Below are positions 43,827 to 52,243 of a stretch of 64,000 nt of DNA, in pieces. Origin of the DNA: Cenarchaeum sp. SB0675_bin_21. GTDB lineage: Archaea > Thermoproteota > Nitrososphaeria > Nitrososphaerales > Nitrosopumilaceae. The stretch covers positions 1 to 64,000 of the forward strand of contig VYCS01000005.1 in NCBI GenBank assembly GCA_009843815.1. The letters are read 5' to 3'. A model generated the notes under the pieces. That model was not told where the DNA came from and made no database searches. It worked only from the letters and a program-made list of their open reading frames with translations. Numbering within the stretch: position 1 is the stretch's first letter; each line of letters begins with the position of its first letter. A program made the translations under genes and the position numbers.

Positions 43827-45536
43827 ATGGCAGACTTGGACTATGATGTTATAATATGTGGTTCTGGTTTGGCGGGATTGAGGGCGGCCATTGAGGCGGC
43901 CAGCACAAGCCCCAAACTACGTGTAGCTGTGGTATCCAAATTACAGGTGATGCGCTCCCACTCGGTCTCGGCCGAAGGTGGTACTGCGGCAGTTCTATAC
44001 CCTGAGAATGGAGACTCGATAGAGTCGCACATATATGACACCGTCAAGGGCAGTGACTTTCTGGCGGATCAGGACGTTGCCGAGCGACTTTGCAATGAGA
44101 TGCCTCAAGAGGTGTACAATCTGGACCGCTGGGGCATGCCTTGGTCTCGTCGAGAGAACGGAGAGATTGATCAGCGTGCATTTGGAGGATACTCGTATCC
44201 CAGGGCTACATATGCCTCTGATAAAGTGGGATTCTTTGAGATGCAGACACTATATGATGCCTGCCAAAGGTTTGACAACATCGAGTACTATAACGAGTGG
44301 TTTGGCACCTCCATACTGCATGATGGCAGTAAGGTTCGCGGCATAACAGTGATTGAGCTCTCATCGGGGCAGTTTAGTGTGATGTCCACAAAGGCGCTTA
44401 TAATGGCAACCGGGGGTGCGGGCAGACTGTATAGTTTTTCAACGTATGCACTATCTTCCACACCTGATGGTCTGGACATGGCGTACCGCGCAGGCATGGC
44501 GCTTAAAGATATGGAGTTTGTGCAGTTTCATCCCACCGGAATACTGCCTTCGGGCATACTGATAACTGAGGGCGCCCGGGGTGAGGGCGGCTACCTGTTA
44601 AACAACAAGAACGAGAGATTCATGAAGCAGTATGCCCCCGGAAAGATGGAGCTGGCTCCCCGAGATATAGTGTCTCGCTCAATAATGACTGAGATAAATC
44701 AGGGACGGGGGTTTATCAACGAGACAGGCGTAGAATGCATAAAACTTGACCTTAGACATATAGGAGATGAGACTATAAAGGAGAAGCTGGGAGGAATCCG
44801 TGAGATATCTATAAAATTTTCAGGCGTGGATCCTGCCACTGAAATTCTGGATATACGGCCTGTCTGCCATTATATGATGGGAGGTATACATACAAACATC
44901 GATGGAGCCACCGAACTAACTGGAATGTGGGCCTCTGGGGAGGCCGCATGCAGTTCCGTCCATGGCTCAAACCGCTTGGGCGCCAACTCTACATCCGAAT
45001 GTATAGTTTGGGGCAAGATAACTGGCAAGATGGCTGCCGAGTATGCATTGGGTAGTATACCCTCAGAACCATTCCCCCATGATTTGGTGAAACTCGAAGA
45101 GAAGAGAATATACGATGGTATATTTCGAGGTCGGGGTGAGGTAAATCCATATGAAGTACGTCAGGAATTATCAGATATGATGACCGAGAAGGCGTATGTG
45201 TATCGAACCCATGATGAACTTGTTGAAGGCCTAAAGATATTGCGCAATCTACAGTCTCAGACCTGGAAGCATGTGGACGACTCTGCAAAAGAGTACAACA
45301 CCAACTTTGTCAATGTTATGGAACTGGACTCTATGTTTAGGGCTGCTGAGACGATACTTGTGGGCGCCATAAACCGTAAAGAGTCTCGTGGAGCTCACGC
45401 CAGAATAGACTATCCCAGCAGGGACGATGACTCCTTTCTTCATCATACACTAGCGTATATGGGACCTGACAAACCCATCATGAGGACACATCCCGTAACA
45501 ATTACAAAGTACGAACCAGTGGAGAGGAAGTATTAG
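43827..45536 (+). CDS. sdhA: Succinate dehydrogenase flavoprotein subunit
   Basis: The 569-aa protein starts with an FAD Rossmann motif (DYDVIICGSGLAGLRAAIEA) and the covalent-flavin-type HSVSAEGGTAAV segment. The catalytic region includes QFHPTGILPSGILITEGARG and HYMMGGIHTN. It oxidises succinate to fumarate or catalyses the reverse. It is the first gene of a tight sdhACDB operon; the next gene starts immediately at its stop. Confidence 0.93.
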   Translation: MADLDYDVIICGSGLAGLRAAIEAASTSPKLRVAVVSKLQVMRSHSVSAEGGTAAVLYPENGDSIESHIYDTVKGSDFLADQDVAERLCNEMPQEVYNLDRWGMPWSRRENGEIDQRAFGGYSYPRATYASDKVGFFEMQTLYDACQRFDNIEYYNEWFGTSILHDGSKVRGITVIELSSGQFSVMSTKALIMATGGAGRLYSFSTYALSSTPDGLDMAYRAGMALKDMEFVQFHPTGILPSGILITEGARGEGGYLLNNKNERFMKQYAPGKMELAPRDIVSRSIMTEINQGRGFINETGVECIKLDLRHIGDETIKEKLGGIREISIKFSGVDPATEILDIRPVCHYMMGGIHTNIDGATELTGMWASGEAACSSVHGSNRLGANSTSECIVWGKITGKMAAEYALGSIPSEPFPHDLVKLEEKRIYDGIFRGRGEVNPYEVRQELSDMMTEKAYVYRTHDELVEGLKILRNLQSQTWKHVDDSAKEYNTNFVNVMELDSMFRAAETILVGAINRKESRGAHARIDYPSRDDDSFLHHTLAYMGPDKPIMRTHPVTITKYEPVERKY

Positions 45537-45971
45537 ATGGACACCAACAAAGATAATCGGGAAGGTATAGGTGGAATGGCAAATCCGGGCAGATACGGAA
45601 TTGAGCGTGTGGCGTACTGGTTGATGAGGCTCAGCGGACTGGGCCTGTTGGTGTACTTTATAGCCCACATATACGAGACCAGCAGCATTCTCCGGGGCGA
45701 AGTGGGTTGGAATGAATTGATGGCAATGACCGATACGCCAGAATTTCATATTGTTCTTATTATTGTGATAGGTATGTGCGTCTTTCATACGGTCAATGGG
45801 ATACGTGTAATGCTAGGACATGGCGGTGTCGGAGTGGGAAGACCTACCCGTCCAGACTACCCGTACGCGCCAGCATCCCAGAATACACGTCACAAGATAG
45901 CCATATACTCGGCAATCGTACTGGCCGCAATCGCCATGGTGTATGGCTCTACTGTACTGTTTGGTGTATGA
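45537..45971 (+). CDS. sdhC: Succinate dehydrogenase membrane subunit
   Basis: The 144-aa protein has three transmembrane helices and begins with RYGIERVAYWLMRLSGLGLL, the cytochrome b556-type start. Candidate heme or quinone-site His residues are in YFIAHIYETS and CVFHTVNGIRVML. It anchors SdhAB to the membrane. It starts directly after the sdhA stop. Confidence 0.85.
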   Translation: MDTNKDNREGIGGMANPGRYGIERVAYWLMRLSGLGLLVYFIAHIYETSSILRGEVGWNELMAMTDTPEFHIVLIIVIGMCVFHTVNGIRVMLGHGGVGVGRPTRPDYPYAPASQNTRHKIAIYSAIVLAAIAMVYGSTVLFGV

Positions 45972-45972
45972 T

Positions 45973-46317
45973 ATGCGCGAAAGTCACATCATGAAGATAC
46001 ATTACGGCACGGCACTTGCAGCCGTGGGGCTGGTCGCTGTTCACATACTGATGCGCATGGCTGATGGATATCACCAGTCTCTAGAGTTTGCCAATGTACT
46101 GGCAAACTATCAGTTTGTACCATATGCGGGCCTATTGGAGATAATACTGATACTACTCTCAATACATGGTTTTAACGGACTGCGTGTAATACTGTTGGAG
46201 TTGCATCAGGGCCACTCTTATGAGAAGGCCGTCTCGTATGGCTGCATAGCTGGCATGATAGGTTTAATTGCGTATGGTTCACGTACAATTGTTATGGCAA
46301 ATATGGGGATGATATGA
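45973..46317 (+). CDS. sdhD: Succinate dehydrogenase membrane subunit
   Basis: The start at 45973, two bases after the sdhC stop, gives about 114 aa; an ATG at 45991 is an alternative. Three helices are visible (TALAAVGLVAVHILMRMADG, PYAGLLEIILILLSIHGFNG, YGCIAGMIGLIAYGSRTIVM), with His in VAVHILMR and LSIHGFNGLR as candidate heme ligands. Its stop overlaps the sdhB start (ATGA). Confidence 0.82.
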   Translation: MRESHIMKIHYGTALAAVGLVAVHILMRMADGYHQSLEFANVLANYQFVPYAGLLEIILILLSIHGFNGLRVILLELHQGHSYEKAVSYGCIAGMIGLIAYGSRTIVMANMGMI

Positions 46318-47006
46318 ACAACACAATAAAACTACGTGTAAAGCGCTCTGCAACTGACGACTTTGATGAGTTCACAATACCCGTCCAAAAATGGACTACC
46401 GTTCTGGAGTGTATACTACACGCAAAACATCAATTTGATCACTCCATTGCAGTACGATACTCTTGCCGGCAGGCCACCTGCGGTAGTTGTGGAATGAAGA
46501 TAAACGGCAAGCCTTCCTTGGCATGTTTCACCAAAGTCTCTGAAATAGATAGTGATACCATTACAGTAGAGCCGATGAGCAACTTTCCTATAATTCGGGA
46601 TCTGGCAGTAAAGTTTGACAGGCTATTTGAGAACCATCGCAAAGTAATGCCATACATGGACAATACTCCCCCCGAGTCTAGCAGAATGCACATACAGAGT
46701 CCTGCTGAACTAGACAAGTTCATACAGTTTGCCAACTGCATAAAGTGTGGACTGTGCAACTCGGCATGTCCTACCATGGCAACTGATACATCATTTACAG
46801 GTCCGCAGGCTTTGGCGCAGGCGTATCGTTATGTGGCCGACAGCCGTGATAAAGATAAGGACAAGAGACTGCGTATAATAGACGACTCACATGGAATATG
46901 GCGTTGCCACTTTGCTGGATCTTGTAGCCAGGTCTGTCCAAAAGGTGTTGATCCCGCCATGGGAATACAACTATTGCGTGGATACATGTTAGGCTTGAGT
47001 GATTAA
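46314..47006 (+). CDS. sdhB: Succinate dehydrogenase iron-sulfur subunit
   Basis: The 230-aa protein has an N-terminal 2Fe-2S domain (SCRQATCGSCGMKINGKPSL, closing Cys in LACF) and C-terminal cluster motifs CIKCGLCNSACPT and CHFAGSCSQVCPKG for the 4Fe-4S and third cluster. It relays electrons from FAD to quinone. It is the last gene of the operon and converges with the MIP18-like gene (2-bp gap). Confidence 0.93.
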   Translation: MNNTIKLRVKRSATDDFDEFTIPVQKWTTVLECILHAKHQFDHSIAVRYSCRQATCGSCGMKINGKPSLACFTKVSEIDSDTITVEPMSNFPIIRDLAVKFDRLFENHRKVMPYMDNTPPESSRMHIQSPAELDKFIQFANCIKCGLCNSACPTMATDTSFTGPQALAQAYRYVADSRDKDKDKRLRIIDDSHGIWRCHFAGSCSQVCPKGVDPAMGIQLLRGYMLGLSD

Positions 47007-47008
47007 AT

Positions 47009-47341
47009 CTACTTTTTGGGTTTTGGACTGTTGTTTACCTGATTGTTTATCTGTTCTGCCATAAAGTGATTAGATACGTTGACCTTTACTTCTTCTACAC
47101 CATCAATCATCAAAAGGTTGTCATGTATATCCTGACATATTTTAAAGCCAAAGACCGCCGGACAGAACGGACTGGTCAGATGTAAGTCCACCTTGACATC
47201 ACTATCCTGTATATCCACCTCATCAATCAATTCCAAATCCGTGATGGATGTGTCGATCTCTGGGTCCTTTATCTTTGATAACTCATCAAATATGCGTACT
47301 CTCATCTTTTTGATGTCTTGAGACATACGTGTAGGTGGCAT
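47009..47341 (-). CDS. MIP18/DUF59-family iron-sulfur assembly factor
   Basis: The 110-aa protein has the DUF59 pattern KIKDPEIDTSITDLELIDEV followed by LTSPFCPAVFGF with the conserved Cys, and GVEEVKVNVSNHF. Related SufT/MIP18/PaaD proteins help insert Fe-S clusters. The placement facing sdhB is consistent but not proof of a link. The start may be the ATG at 47326 rather than 47341. Confidence 0.82.
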   Translation of the reverse strand: MPPTRMSQDIKKMRVRIFDELSKIKDPEIDTSITDLELIDEVDIQDSDVKVDLHLTSPFCPAVFGFKICQDIHDNLLMIDGVEEVKVNVSNHFMAEQINNQVNNSPKPKK

Positions 47342-47566
47342 TAAACTATATTTAAATTCATTTGGGATGCCGAGTGGCGTTTCGTGGTTTTAATAACATC
47401 CGTACAATACGTTATAATTCCAGCGCTAATATCACAAAAGATGTGCGTATTTATTCTGATATTGTCGAACCTGCATGTATAATCATCTGTGAATGAGATA
47501 CCAATTATAAAATACTGTTTTGTATGGCACAACTTTTAATTTAACTACACACTGTACTGTATTATC

Positions 47567-48436
47567 TTGGGATTGGTGGATGATATACGCAATAAGAGAC
47601 CAATGGTGGTTCCAGGCGTATATGATGCTCTAGGCGCCAGAATGGCTCAATCTGTGGGGTTTGATGCAATGTTTCAGACTGGATATGGTACATCTGCAAC
47701 ACTGTTTGGAATGCCTGATTATGGGTTTGTAGGTGCTGCCGAAACCTTGGATAATGCTCGCCGTATATGCTCGGCTGTCTCTACACCAGTTATCGTAGAT
47801 GCTGATACCGGGTATGGTGGAGCGCTAAATGTGCGGCGGCTTGTGCAGCAGTTAGAGTCGGCGGGAGCTGCGGGCATGTTCTTGGAGGACCAGATATGGC
47901 CAAAGAGGTGCGGTCACATGCAGGGCAAGGATGTCACTCCGCATTCCGAATATACAGAGAAACTGGGGGCGGCTCTTGATGCGCGCCAGAGCAAAGACTT
48001 TGTGGTTGTAGCCCGCACAGATGCCCGAGCCACTTTGGGATTAGAAGATGCAATACAGAGAGGAGTTGACAACTACAAGACTGGTGCAGATGTAATATTC
48101 ATCGAAGCGCCCCTCTCCATATCTGAGATGAAACAGATTGGCTCATCAATTAACGCACCTCTAGTGGCTAACATGATTGAGGGCGGTGCGACCCCATTAC
48201 AACCGGCCAAATCACTTCATGATATGGGGTTCTCTCTGGTGCTGTACCCACTCTCCGTTTTGTACGCATCTACAGCTGCATCCCTGCGAGTGTTGCATGA
48301 GTTACACAAGAGTGGTACTGTTGCATCTAAACCATCTGATATTGTATCATTTGATCAATTCAATGAGATAGTTGGACTATCCGAGATGCGTACTCTGGAA
48401 GAACACTATCGAACTTTGCATCGTGACGTGACATAA
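47567..48436 (+). CDS. Isocitrate lyase/PEP mutase superfamily enzyme
   Basis: The 289-aa TIM-barrel protein has the superfamily motifs PGVYDALGARMAQSVGFDAM, VDADTGYGG for Mg binding and EDQIWPKRCGHMQGKDV, with the catalytic KxCGH. The Cys supports a lyase (methylisocitrate lyase-like) or oxaloacetate decarboxylase, rather than a PEP mutase. The start is TTG at 47567, with TTG 47573 and GTG 47576 as alternatives. Confidence 0.85.
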   Translation: MGLVDDIRNKRPMVVPGVYDALGARMAQSVGFDAMFQTGYGTSATLFGMPDYGFVGAAETLDNARRICSAVSTPVIVDADTGYGGALNVRRLVQQLESAGAAGMFLEDQIWPKRCGHMQGKDVTPHSEYTEKLGAALDARQSKDFVVVARTDARATLGLEDAIQRGVDNYKTGADVIFIEAPLSISEMKQIGSSINAPLVANMIEGGATPLQPAKSLHDMGFSLVLYPLSVLYASTAASLRVLHELHKSGTVASKPSDIVSFDQFNEIVGLSEMRTLEEHYRTLHRDVT

Positions 48437-48472
48437 AAATAACCAATATAAAACAAAAAACAGAATGCAGAG

Positions 48473-48760
48473 TTACTCTGCGTTCTTCTTTACTTCGATT
48501 TCGATGGTTGACACATTACGTGCTTTTCCGTCGTTTGATTCTAGCGACTCGGATCCTATTCTGATGTCTCCAATGGAGTATCCTGCATTTTCAGTCTTGC
48601 GAGATATGATTTGAGCCACATCTACGGCGCGACCAATACTCATGCCTCTTGCTTTGATATTTACCGTCGGTACATTAGTCAACTGAATGAGCGTAGATGT
48701 AACATACGCCATCAGAGGCTTTTTACCGATAAAGATGGTATCGCGTGCTTCGTTCGACAT
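48473..48760 (-). CDS. Alba DNA/RNA-binding chromatin protein
   Basis: The 95-aa protein matches Alba: IFIGKKPLMAYVTSTLIQL (with the GKKPLMAYV loop that binds nucleic acid), VNIKARGMSIGRAVDVAQII and a C-terminal STIEIEVKK strand. Alba coats DNA and RNA in archaea. It is a single gene with AT-rich flanks. Confidence 0.93.
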   Translation of the reverse strand: MSNEARDTIFIGKKPLMAYVTSTLIQLTNVPTVNIKARGMSIGRAVDVAQIISRKTENAGYSIGDIRIGSESLESNDGKARNVSTIEIEVKKNAE

Positions 48761-48881
48761 TGGGAGTGAATAAATATATTGCTAATTTAAATCAAACATT
48801 TTTTGCCTTCTTTGGTAAGTATGACTGGCCAACCCTTCCTGTAACTATTGCACACATCCACACACCAAACACTGATGATTT

Positions 48882-49079
48882 ATGATATCGTATCTAATCA
48901 GCTTGCTTTTTTTACTAGTTCTCCCACAAGTTTGGGTGCTGGCCAGTAAAATTGAATTAATGATCTTAAATGCTAGGAATAACTATCGCAAATATGTAGT
49001 TAGACACGAAAGTACAGAAATCTATAACGAAGACGCACAGACAAGAGCGGTCAAATCAATAATAACTGATGTAACGTGA
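48882..49079 (+). CDS. Hypothetical single-pass membrane protein
   Basis: The 65-aa frame begins with a hydrophobic helix (MISYLISLLFLLVLPQVWVL) and ends in a charged tail (NARNNYRKYVVRHESTEIYN onward). This fits a small membrane-anchored protein. No family is recognised, and coding status is moderately likely. Confidence 0.5.
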   Translation: MISYLISLLFLLVLPQVWVLASKIELMILNARNNYRKYVVRHESTEIYNEDAQTRAVKSIITDVT

Positions 49080-49233
49080 CATCTGAGAGTAAAGCGGCGT
49101 ATGGTCTCGTTGCACGTAATAAACCTCAATGAAGCCGTCAATATGATGTAATTCAGATCATGTTCTAACTTTGGAGGAAACCCATAAACAACAATCCTTT
49201 TATGATACAAATATGTAACAACTATGCAGTGCC

Positions 49234-49614
49234 ATGGCGAAGAACACATCTTGGGGAAACGTGCGTGTCCGCCAGGACTTGATTGATCGAATGACCAAAG
49301 CCCTCCATACCGCCGAGCTACAACGTGAGGGATTCACAAATGTTGCGCAGCTCACAGATAATATAATACGCAAGGCCCTGGCATCCCTTGAAGCCAAACG
49401 ATTTGAACATATAAACATGTATGAGGACCATGTCAAAATACTAGATAACCACATAGGCCGTCAAGGCCGTATAATATCCGTATACTATAAGGAAAATATG
49501 GACCCCATATGTGAATACTGCGAGGATAGCGACTGCGTACATATACAGTACGCCTGGGAGATAGGTGCAGTACGAGACATACTAAAGCAGCATGGCTTTA
49601 AGCCACCATCATGA
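49234..49614 (+). CDS. Conserved-looking small protein, possible RHH-like N-terminus
   Basis: The 126-aa protein starts MAKNTSWGNVRVRQDLIDRM. The N-terminal strand-helix-helix pattern (VRVRQDLIDRMTKAL ... NVAQLTDNIIRKALASLEA) resembles ribbon-helix-helix DNA-binding proteins. The C-terminal half has a CEYCEDSDCVH cysteine cluster that may bind a metal. It could be a metal-responsive regulator; that role is inference. Confidence 0.7.
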   Translation: MAKNTSWGNVRVRQDLIDRMTKALHTAELQREGFTNVAQLTDNIIRKALASLEAKRFEHINMYEDHVKILDNHIGRQGRIISVYYKENMDPICEYCEDSDCVHIQYAWEIGAVRDILKQHGFKPPS

Positions 49615-49639
49615 TGTGATGCCCCAAAAGTGTTGTTTT

Positions 49640-49921
49640 TTAGACGGTTGACCTGTTATCGTCTCCATTAGCATCTTCATATATCCCAAAAATTTTACAG
49701 TACCGTCTTCCCACTACACACTTGGTAAACAGTAGTCTAGAACTAGCGCGCTGACGCCACACAATCAATTCGCCATCCATGATGGACTCGGGCATGGGCG
49801 TTATTGAGTATTCATAGATTATGTTGTCAAACTCTTTATCACTTCTATAAACTGCAGGAATGGTTCAGGTGGTGTATAACTCTAAACTTCTACCGTACAA
49901 TCTCTGTAGTCGTATATACAT
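49640..49921 (-). pseudogene. Small gene interrupted by one in-frame TGA
   Basis: From an ATG at 49921 the frame reads MYIRLQRLYGRSLELYTT, then TGA at 49865-49867 (codon 19), then continues in the same frame through EYSITPMPESIMDGELIVW and SSRLLFTKCVVGRRYC to a TAA at 49640. Without the TGA it would be a 93-aa protein. Composition is strongly protein-like on both sides. Translation could restart at an internal ATG (MPESIMDG), giving about 55 aa. The family is not recognised. It explains most of the gap between 49614 and the tRNA-Ala gene. Confidence 0.6.
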
Positions 49922-49949
49922 AAGTCTGAATCGAATATTTGAAAGATGG

Positions 49950-50023
49950 TGGACCGGGTGGGATTTGAACCCACGATCTGATCCATGCCAAGGACCCATC
50001 CTACCAGTCTAGACGACCGGCCC
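49950..50023 (-). tRNA. tRNA-Ala (GGC)
   Basis: The minus strand forms a full cloverleaf. The acceptor GGGCCGG pairs with CCGGTCC and contains the alanine identity pair G3:U70. The anticodon arm GGTCC-TTGGCAT-GGATC gives GGC, and the T arm is GTGGG-TTCAAAT-CCCAC. A CCA end appears genomically encoded at 49947-49949, unlike the other two tRNAs here. No intron is present. Confidence 0.92.
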
Positions 50024-50068
50024 GCACTTGATATGAAATATACTAACTGATATTAACATATGTACAAT

Positions 50069-50668
50069 TTACCATCCCTTCTTTGGAAACTTCATACCCA
50101 AAACTCGTATGGTATCATCTGGAGATGCCGCAAACTGGCGTACTGTGTCCCATCTTTCATGTATTATATCAACTACTGGCTCTGGTACTTGACTCTTCCA
50201 TGCGTCTATACTGTCAGTAGTTACTGATCTGTACAGTAGTGATTTTACTGATGTGGCCGATATGGGACGTCGCTCGCCCACCCGGGGCCGTAGCCTGTAC
50301 AGTCTTAACATTACACCTTCAGACTTGTCTCCTGTATATGAGAAAAAGTCACCATGTACATTATTGAGTATCTTTGATCGCAACGACCAGGATTTTTTAG
50401 ATATTACTGGCGGAATATACTTTTTGAACGGTGCCTCAAAGGTATAGTCGTCACTTATACAGATAGTGTCTCCAAAGACCGACTCTAACATTCTCTTTCG
50501 AGTATTGTAATCAAATGGAAAGCTACGGCTGTTTAACTCGATATTATCATACTTGAACACCACCGGCATCACTTTTATTGTATCTGCCTCTTTGATTAGG
50601 TCTTGAATTATATCCACGTGGGCGTTTGTCACCGGGTTTAGATGGGCTAGATAAAGAGCAGTCGCCAA
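50069..50668 (-). CDS. Cytidylyltransferase-like nucleotidyltransferase (NMN adenylyltransferase-like)
   Basis: The 199-aa protein has the HxGH-type motif as HLNPVTNAH near residues 9-17 and a C-terminal ISATSVKSLL matching ISxTxxR. These bind ATP and the transferred nucleotide. In archaea such proteins include NMN adenylyltransferases (NAD synthesis). The inserted segment FKKYIPPVISKKSWSLRSKI is unusual for NadM, so the substrate is uncertain. The start codon is TTG, and the gene lies between two tRNA genes. Confidence 0.75.
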   Translation of the reverse strand: MATALYLAHLNPVTNAHVDIIQDLIKEADTIKVMPVVFKYDNIELNSRSFPFDYNTRKRMLESVFGDTICISDDYTFEAPFKKYIPPVISKKSWSLRSKILNNVHGDFFSYTGDKSEGVMLRLYRLRPRVGERRPISATSVKSLLYRSVTTDSIDAWKSQVPEPVVDIIHERWDTVRQFAASPDDTIRVLGMKFPKKGW

Positions 50669-50682
50669 TCTACATCATACAG

Positions 50683-50756
50683 TGGGGACGATGGGACTTG
50701 AACCCATGCTCTCCAGTACCCGAAACTGGCAGTATACCAAGCTAACCTACGTCCCC
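50683..50756 (-). tRNA. tRNA-Pro (CGG)
   Basis: The minus strand cloverleaf has acceptor GGGGACG/CGTCCCC, anticodon arm CCAGT-TTCGGGT-ACTGG giving CGG, and T arm ATGGG-TTCAAGT-CCCAT. The discriminator is A. No intron and no encoded CCA are seen. Confidence 0.92.
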
Positions 50757-50786
50757 AAAGTACGTACTAATCAAAGATATTTTATC

Positions 50787-51626
50787 CTACCCGTAGGACT
50801 CGAACTTGACTTCAAAGCTGCCATCATCACGCTTTTTACGACTAGTTACAAAACCCTTTGGTTCCAAATAGTTCATGGCACCATCAATCGTTCCTTGCCA
50901 ACCACATATGTAGAATATTGTATTGTCTTTGGTTATCTTCTCTCCCACCAACTCTTCCAATGCCGAAACACCATTACTGTTGGGCTTTAGAAATGACTCG
51001 ACTCGCCCCACCTGTCCTCTCCAGTCACGGTTCTCGGTGGGCCTACTTATGGAGGCTCTATACGTAAAGTTCCACTTGTCTTTGCCCACGTCTTCACTCT
51101 CACGCTCCAAATCCTCAAAGAGTCTTCTGTACCCCAGCTCATCTGTATAGCTGGCTCCATGCAATACTATAATTTCACGCTTATCTCCAACTTCATGCAG
51201 GTGCTGCGCAAAGCTCACAAACGGTGCCAATCCTGTTCCGCCACCTAGACAGACTATGCGCCGTTCATCCTTTTCACCATTGTGCAGTGTCTCATTAATT
51301 AAGAGATCATCTCCTCGTGGTGTCATCCACTTTAGTGATGTACCCACTTTGGAGTTGAACAACTGAGTCGTCAATCTACCTGGAAGTGGTTTTCGCACCC
51401 AGCGTATGTATAACTCAAAGTAGTCTTTATTCTCTGGGTGTGATGCTATTGAGTATGCTCGACGAACCATTCTATTATTCTCATTGGGATTTGGCATTCC
51501 TATTATGATGTATTGTCCCGCCTTATACTCTGGAATCTCTTTATTCTCTGGCACCAGTCTGCATACCATCAAGTCATCCTTTAACTTCTCTATGTATGTC
51601 AATGTTGAGAGGCTTTCAACTACCAT
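50787..51626 (-). CDS. Ferredoxin/flavodoxin-NADP+ reductase-like oxidoreductase
   Basis: The ATG at 51626 gives a 279-aa FNR-fold protein. FAD-binding RRAYSIASHPEN matches RxYS, VCLGGGTGLAPFVSF is the NAD(P)-binding GGGTGxAP motif, and FYICGWQGTIDGA is the C-terminal CG motif. The frame continues upstream to 51839, but that extension is encoded by the MITE-like element and is not protein-like. The enzyme probably exchanges electrons between NADPH and ferredoxin. The element sits 43 bp upstream of the start, so it now forms part of the promoter. Confidence 0.88.
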   Translation of the reverse strand: MVVESLSTLTYIEKLKDDLMVCRLVPENKEIPEYKAGQYIIIGMPNPNENNRMVRRAYSIASHPENKDYFELYIRWVRKPLPGRLTTQLFNSKVGTSLKWMTPRGDDLLINETLHNGEKDERRIVCLGGGTGLAPFVSFAQHLHEVGDKREIIVLHGASYTDELGYRRLFEDLERESEDVGKDKWNFTYRASISRPTENRDWRGQVGRVESFLKPNSNGVSALEELVGEKITKDNTIFYICGWQGTIDGAMNYLEPKGFVTSRKKRDDGSFEVKFESYG

Positions 51627-51668
51627 ATTCCATCCTTTTTTCCACTGCTTAAATATTTTGCTAAATGA

Positions 51669-51938
51669 GGTTCCTCCCGCAAAGTCAGGTGGTCGCTCTA
51701 AATGGCCCGGATCCGGGCCGCAGTCCGGCCCGAACCGGACATACGGGGGCCGCCGGGATGCGTCTTGGACCGATTTTTTACGAAGTCCCGCCGGAACGGG
51801 GCGGATGAGGGGCAAAAATCCACCCCTGAGAAACGTCAAGCACAGACCGGGGAACGAGATACTTCATGCATTGTCGTCCTCTGGCATGATGTATGATGTA
51901 TTGTAGTGCGGGAACCCCCGTGTTTGCAGTAGGAACCC
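51669..51938 (+). mobile_element. 270-bp tnpB-less element sharing both ends with the 503-2022 element
   Basis: The left end (GGTTCCTCCCGCAA) and the right ~115 bp match the tnpB element at 503-2022. The right part includes the tnpB 3' coding end; the frame still ends CIVVLWHDV against CIVVLWSDV. TAAATGAG occurs on both sides (51662-51669 and 51939-51946), a 7-8 bp target duplication. The retained 3' segment is what a TnpB guide-RNA scaffold would need, so the copy may act as a stand-alone guide RNA locus, or it may simply be a deletion derivative moved by shared ends. The 51669 base belongs either to the duplication or to the end. Confidence 0.8.
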
Positions 51939-51946
51939 TAAATGAG

Positions 51947-52243
51947 CGGGGGATTGTCGCTATTAGTACACAACCAGCTTGTCGGCCATCCGCCGAGCCT
52001 GCAGCCAAGACGCCCTGCCTGACGCCCGCATCTAACTGATGGTCGGCACAACTGGGAATTGGGATAAGACCTGCGGGGCACATCCGTTGGTCATTTGCAG
52101 GAATCTGACGCGCGCAGGCTGCTGCCGCGGCCAACATCCACCGTCACGGTTCGCCGCAGAGCGGCCTGAAAACTGAGGGGTCGAGTATGTGCTGCAAAAT
52201 CCCTCTCAACATTAAATAATGTTGTATAAAATGTGTAAATTAT
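51947..52243. other. GC-rich unexplained region with strong hairpin
   Basis: These 297 bp are GC-richer than the genes around them. A stem pairs CAGGCTGCT (52115-52123) with AGCGGCCTG (52160-52168) and extends with GCGG/CCGC. A minus-strand frame (52137-51778) rich in Ala runs through the region into the element but looks like a shadow. It may be a structural RNA, older mobile-element debris or a decayed gene. I found no hallmark of RNase P or SRP RNA. Confidence 0.35.

Noticed and set aside
29497-49921. Genome-wide recoding of TGA
   Set aside because: Many intact genes in the window (for example mcm, heme O synthase partner Lrp, sdhC) rely on TGA or other stops in normal positions. Two isolated in-frame TGA codons are better explained by decay.
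51627-51839. 71-residue N-terminal extension of the FNR-like reductase
   Set aside because: It is encoded by the tnpB-less element; the normal FNR start motif begins at the ATG at 51626.
51947-52243. RNase P or SRP RNA
   Set aside because: The expected conserved cores (GAGGAAAGTC-type for RNase P, the GGGAGCAGC/GGTCAGG helix 8 pair for SRP) are absent. It is kept only as an unexplained GC-rich region.
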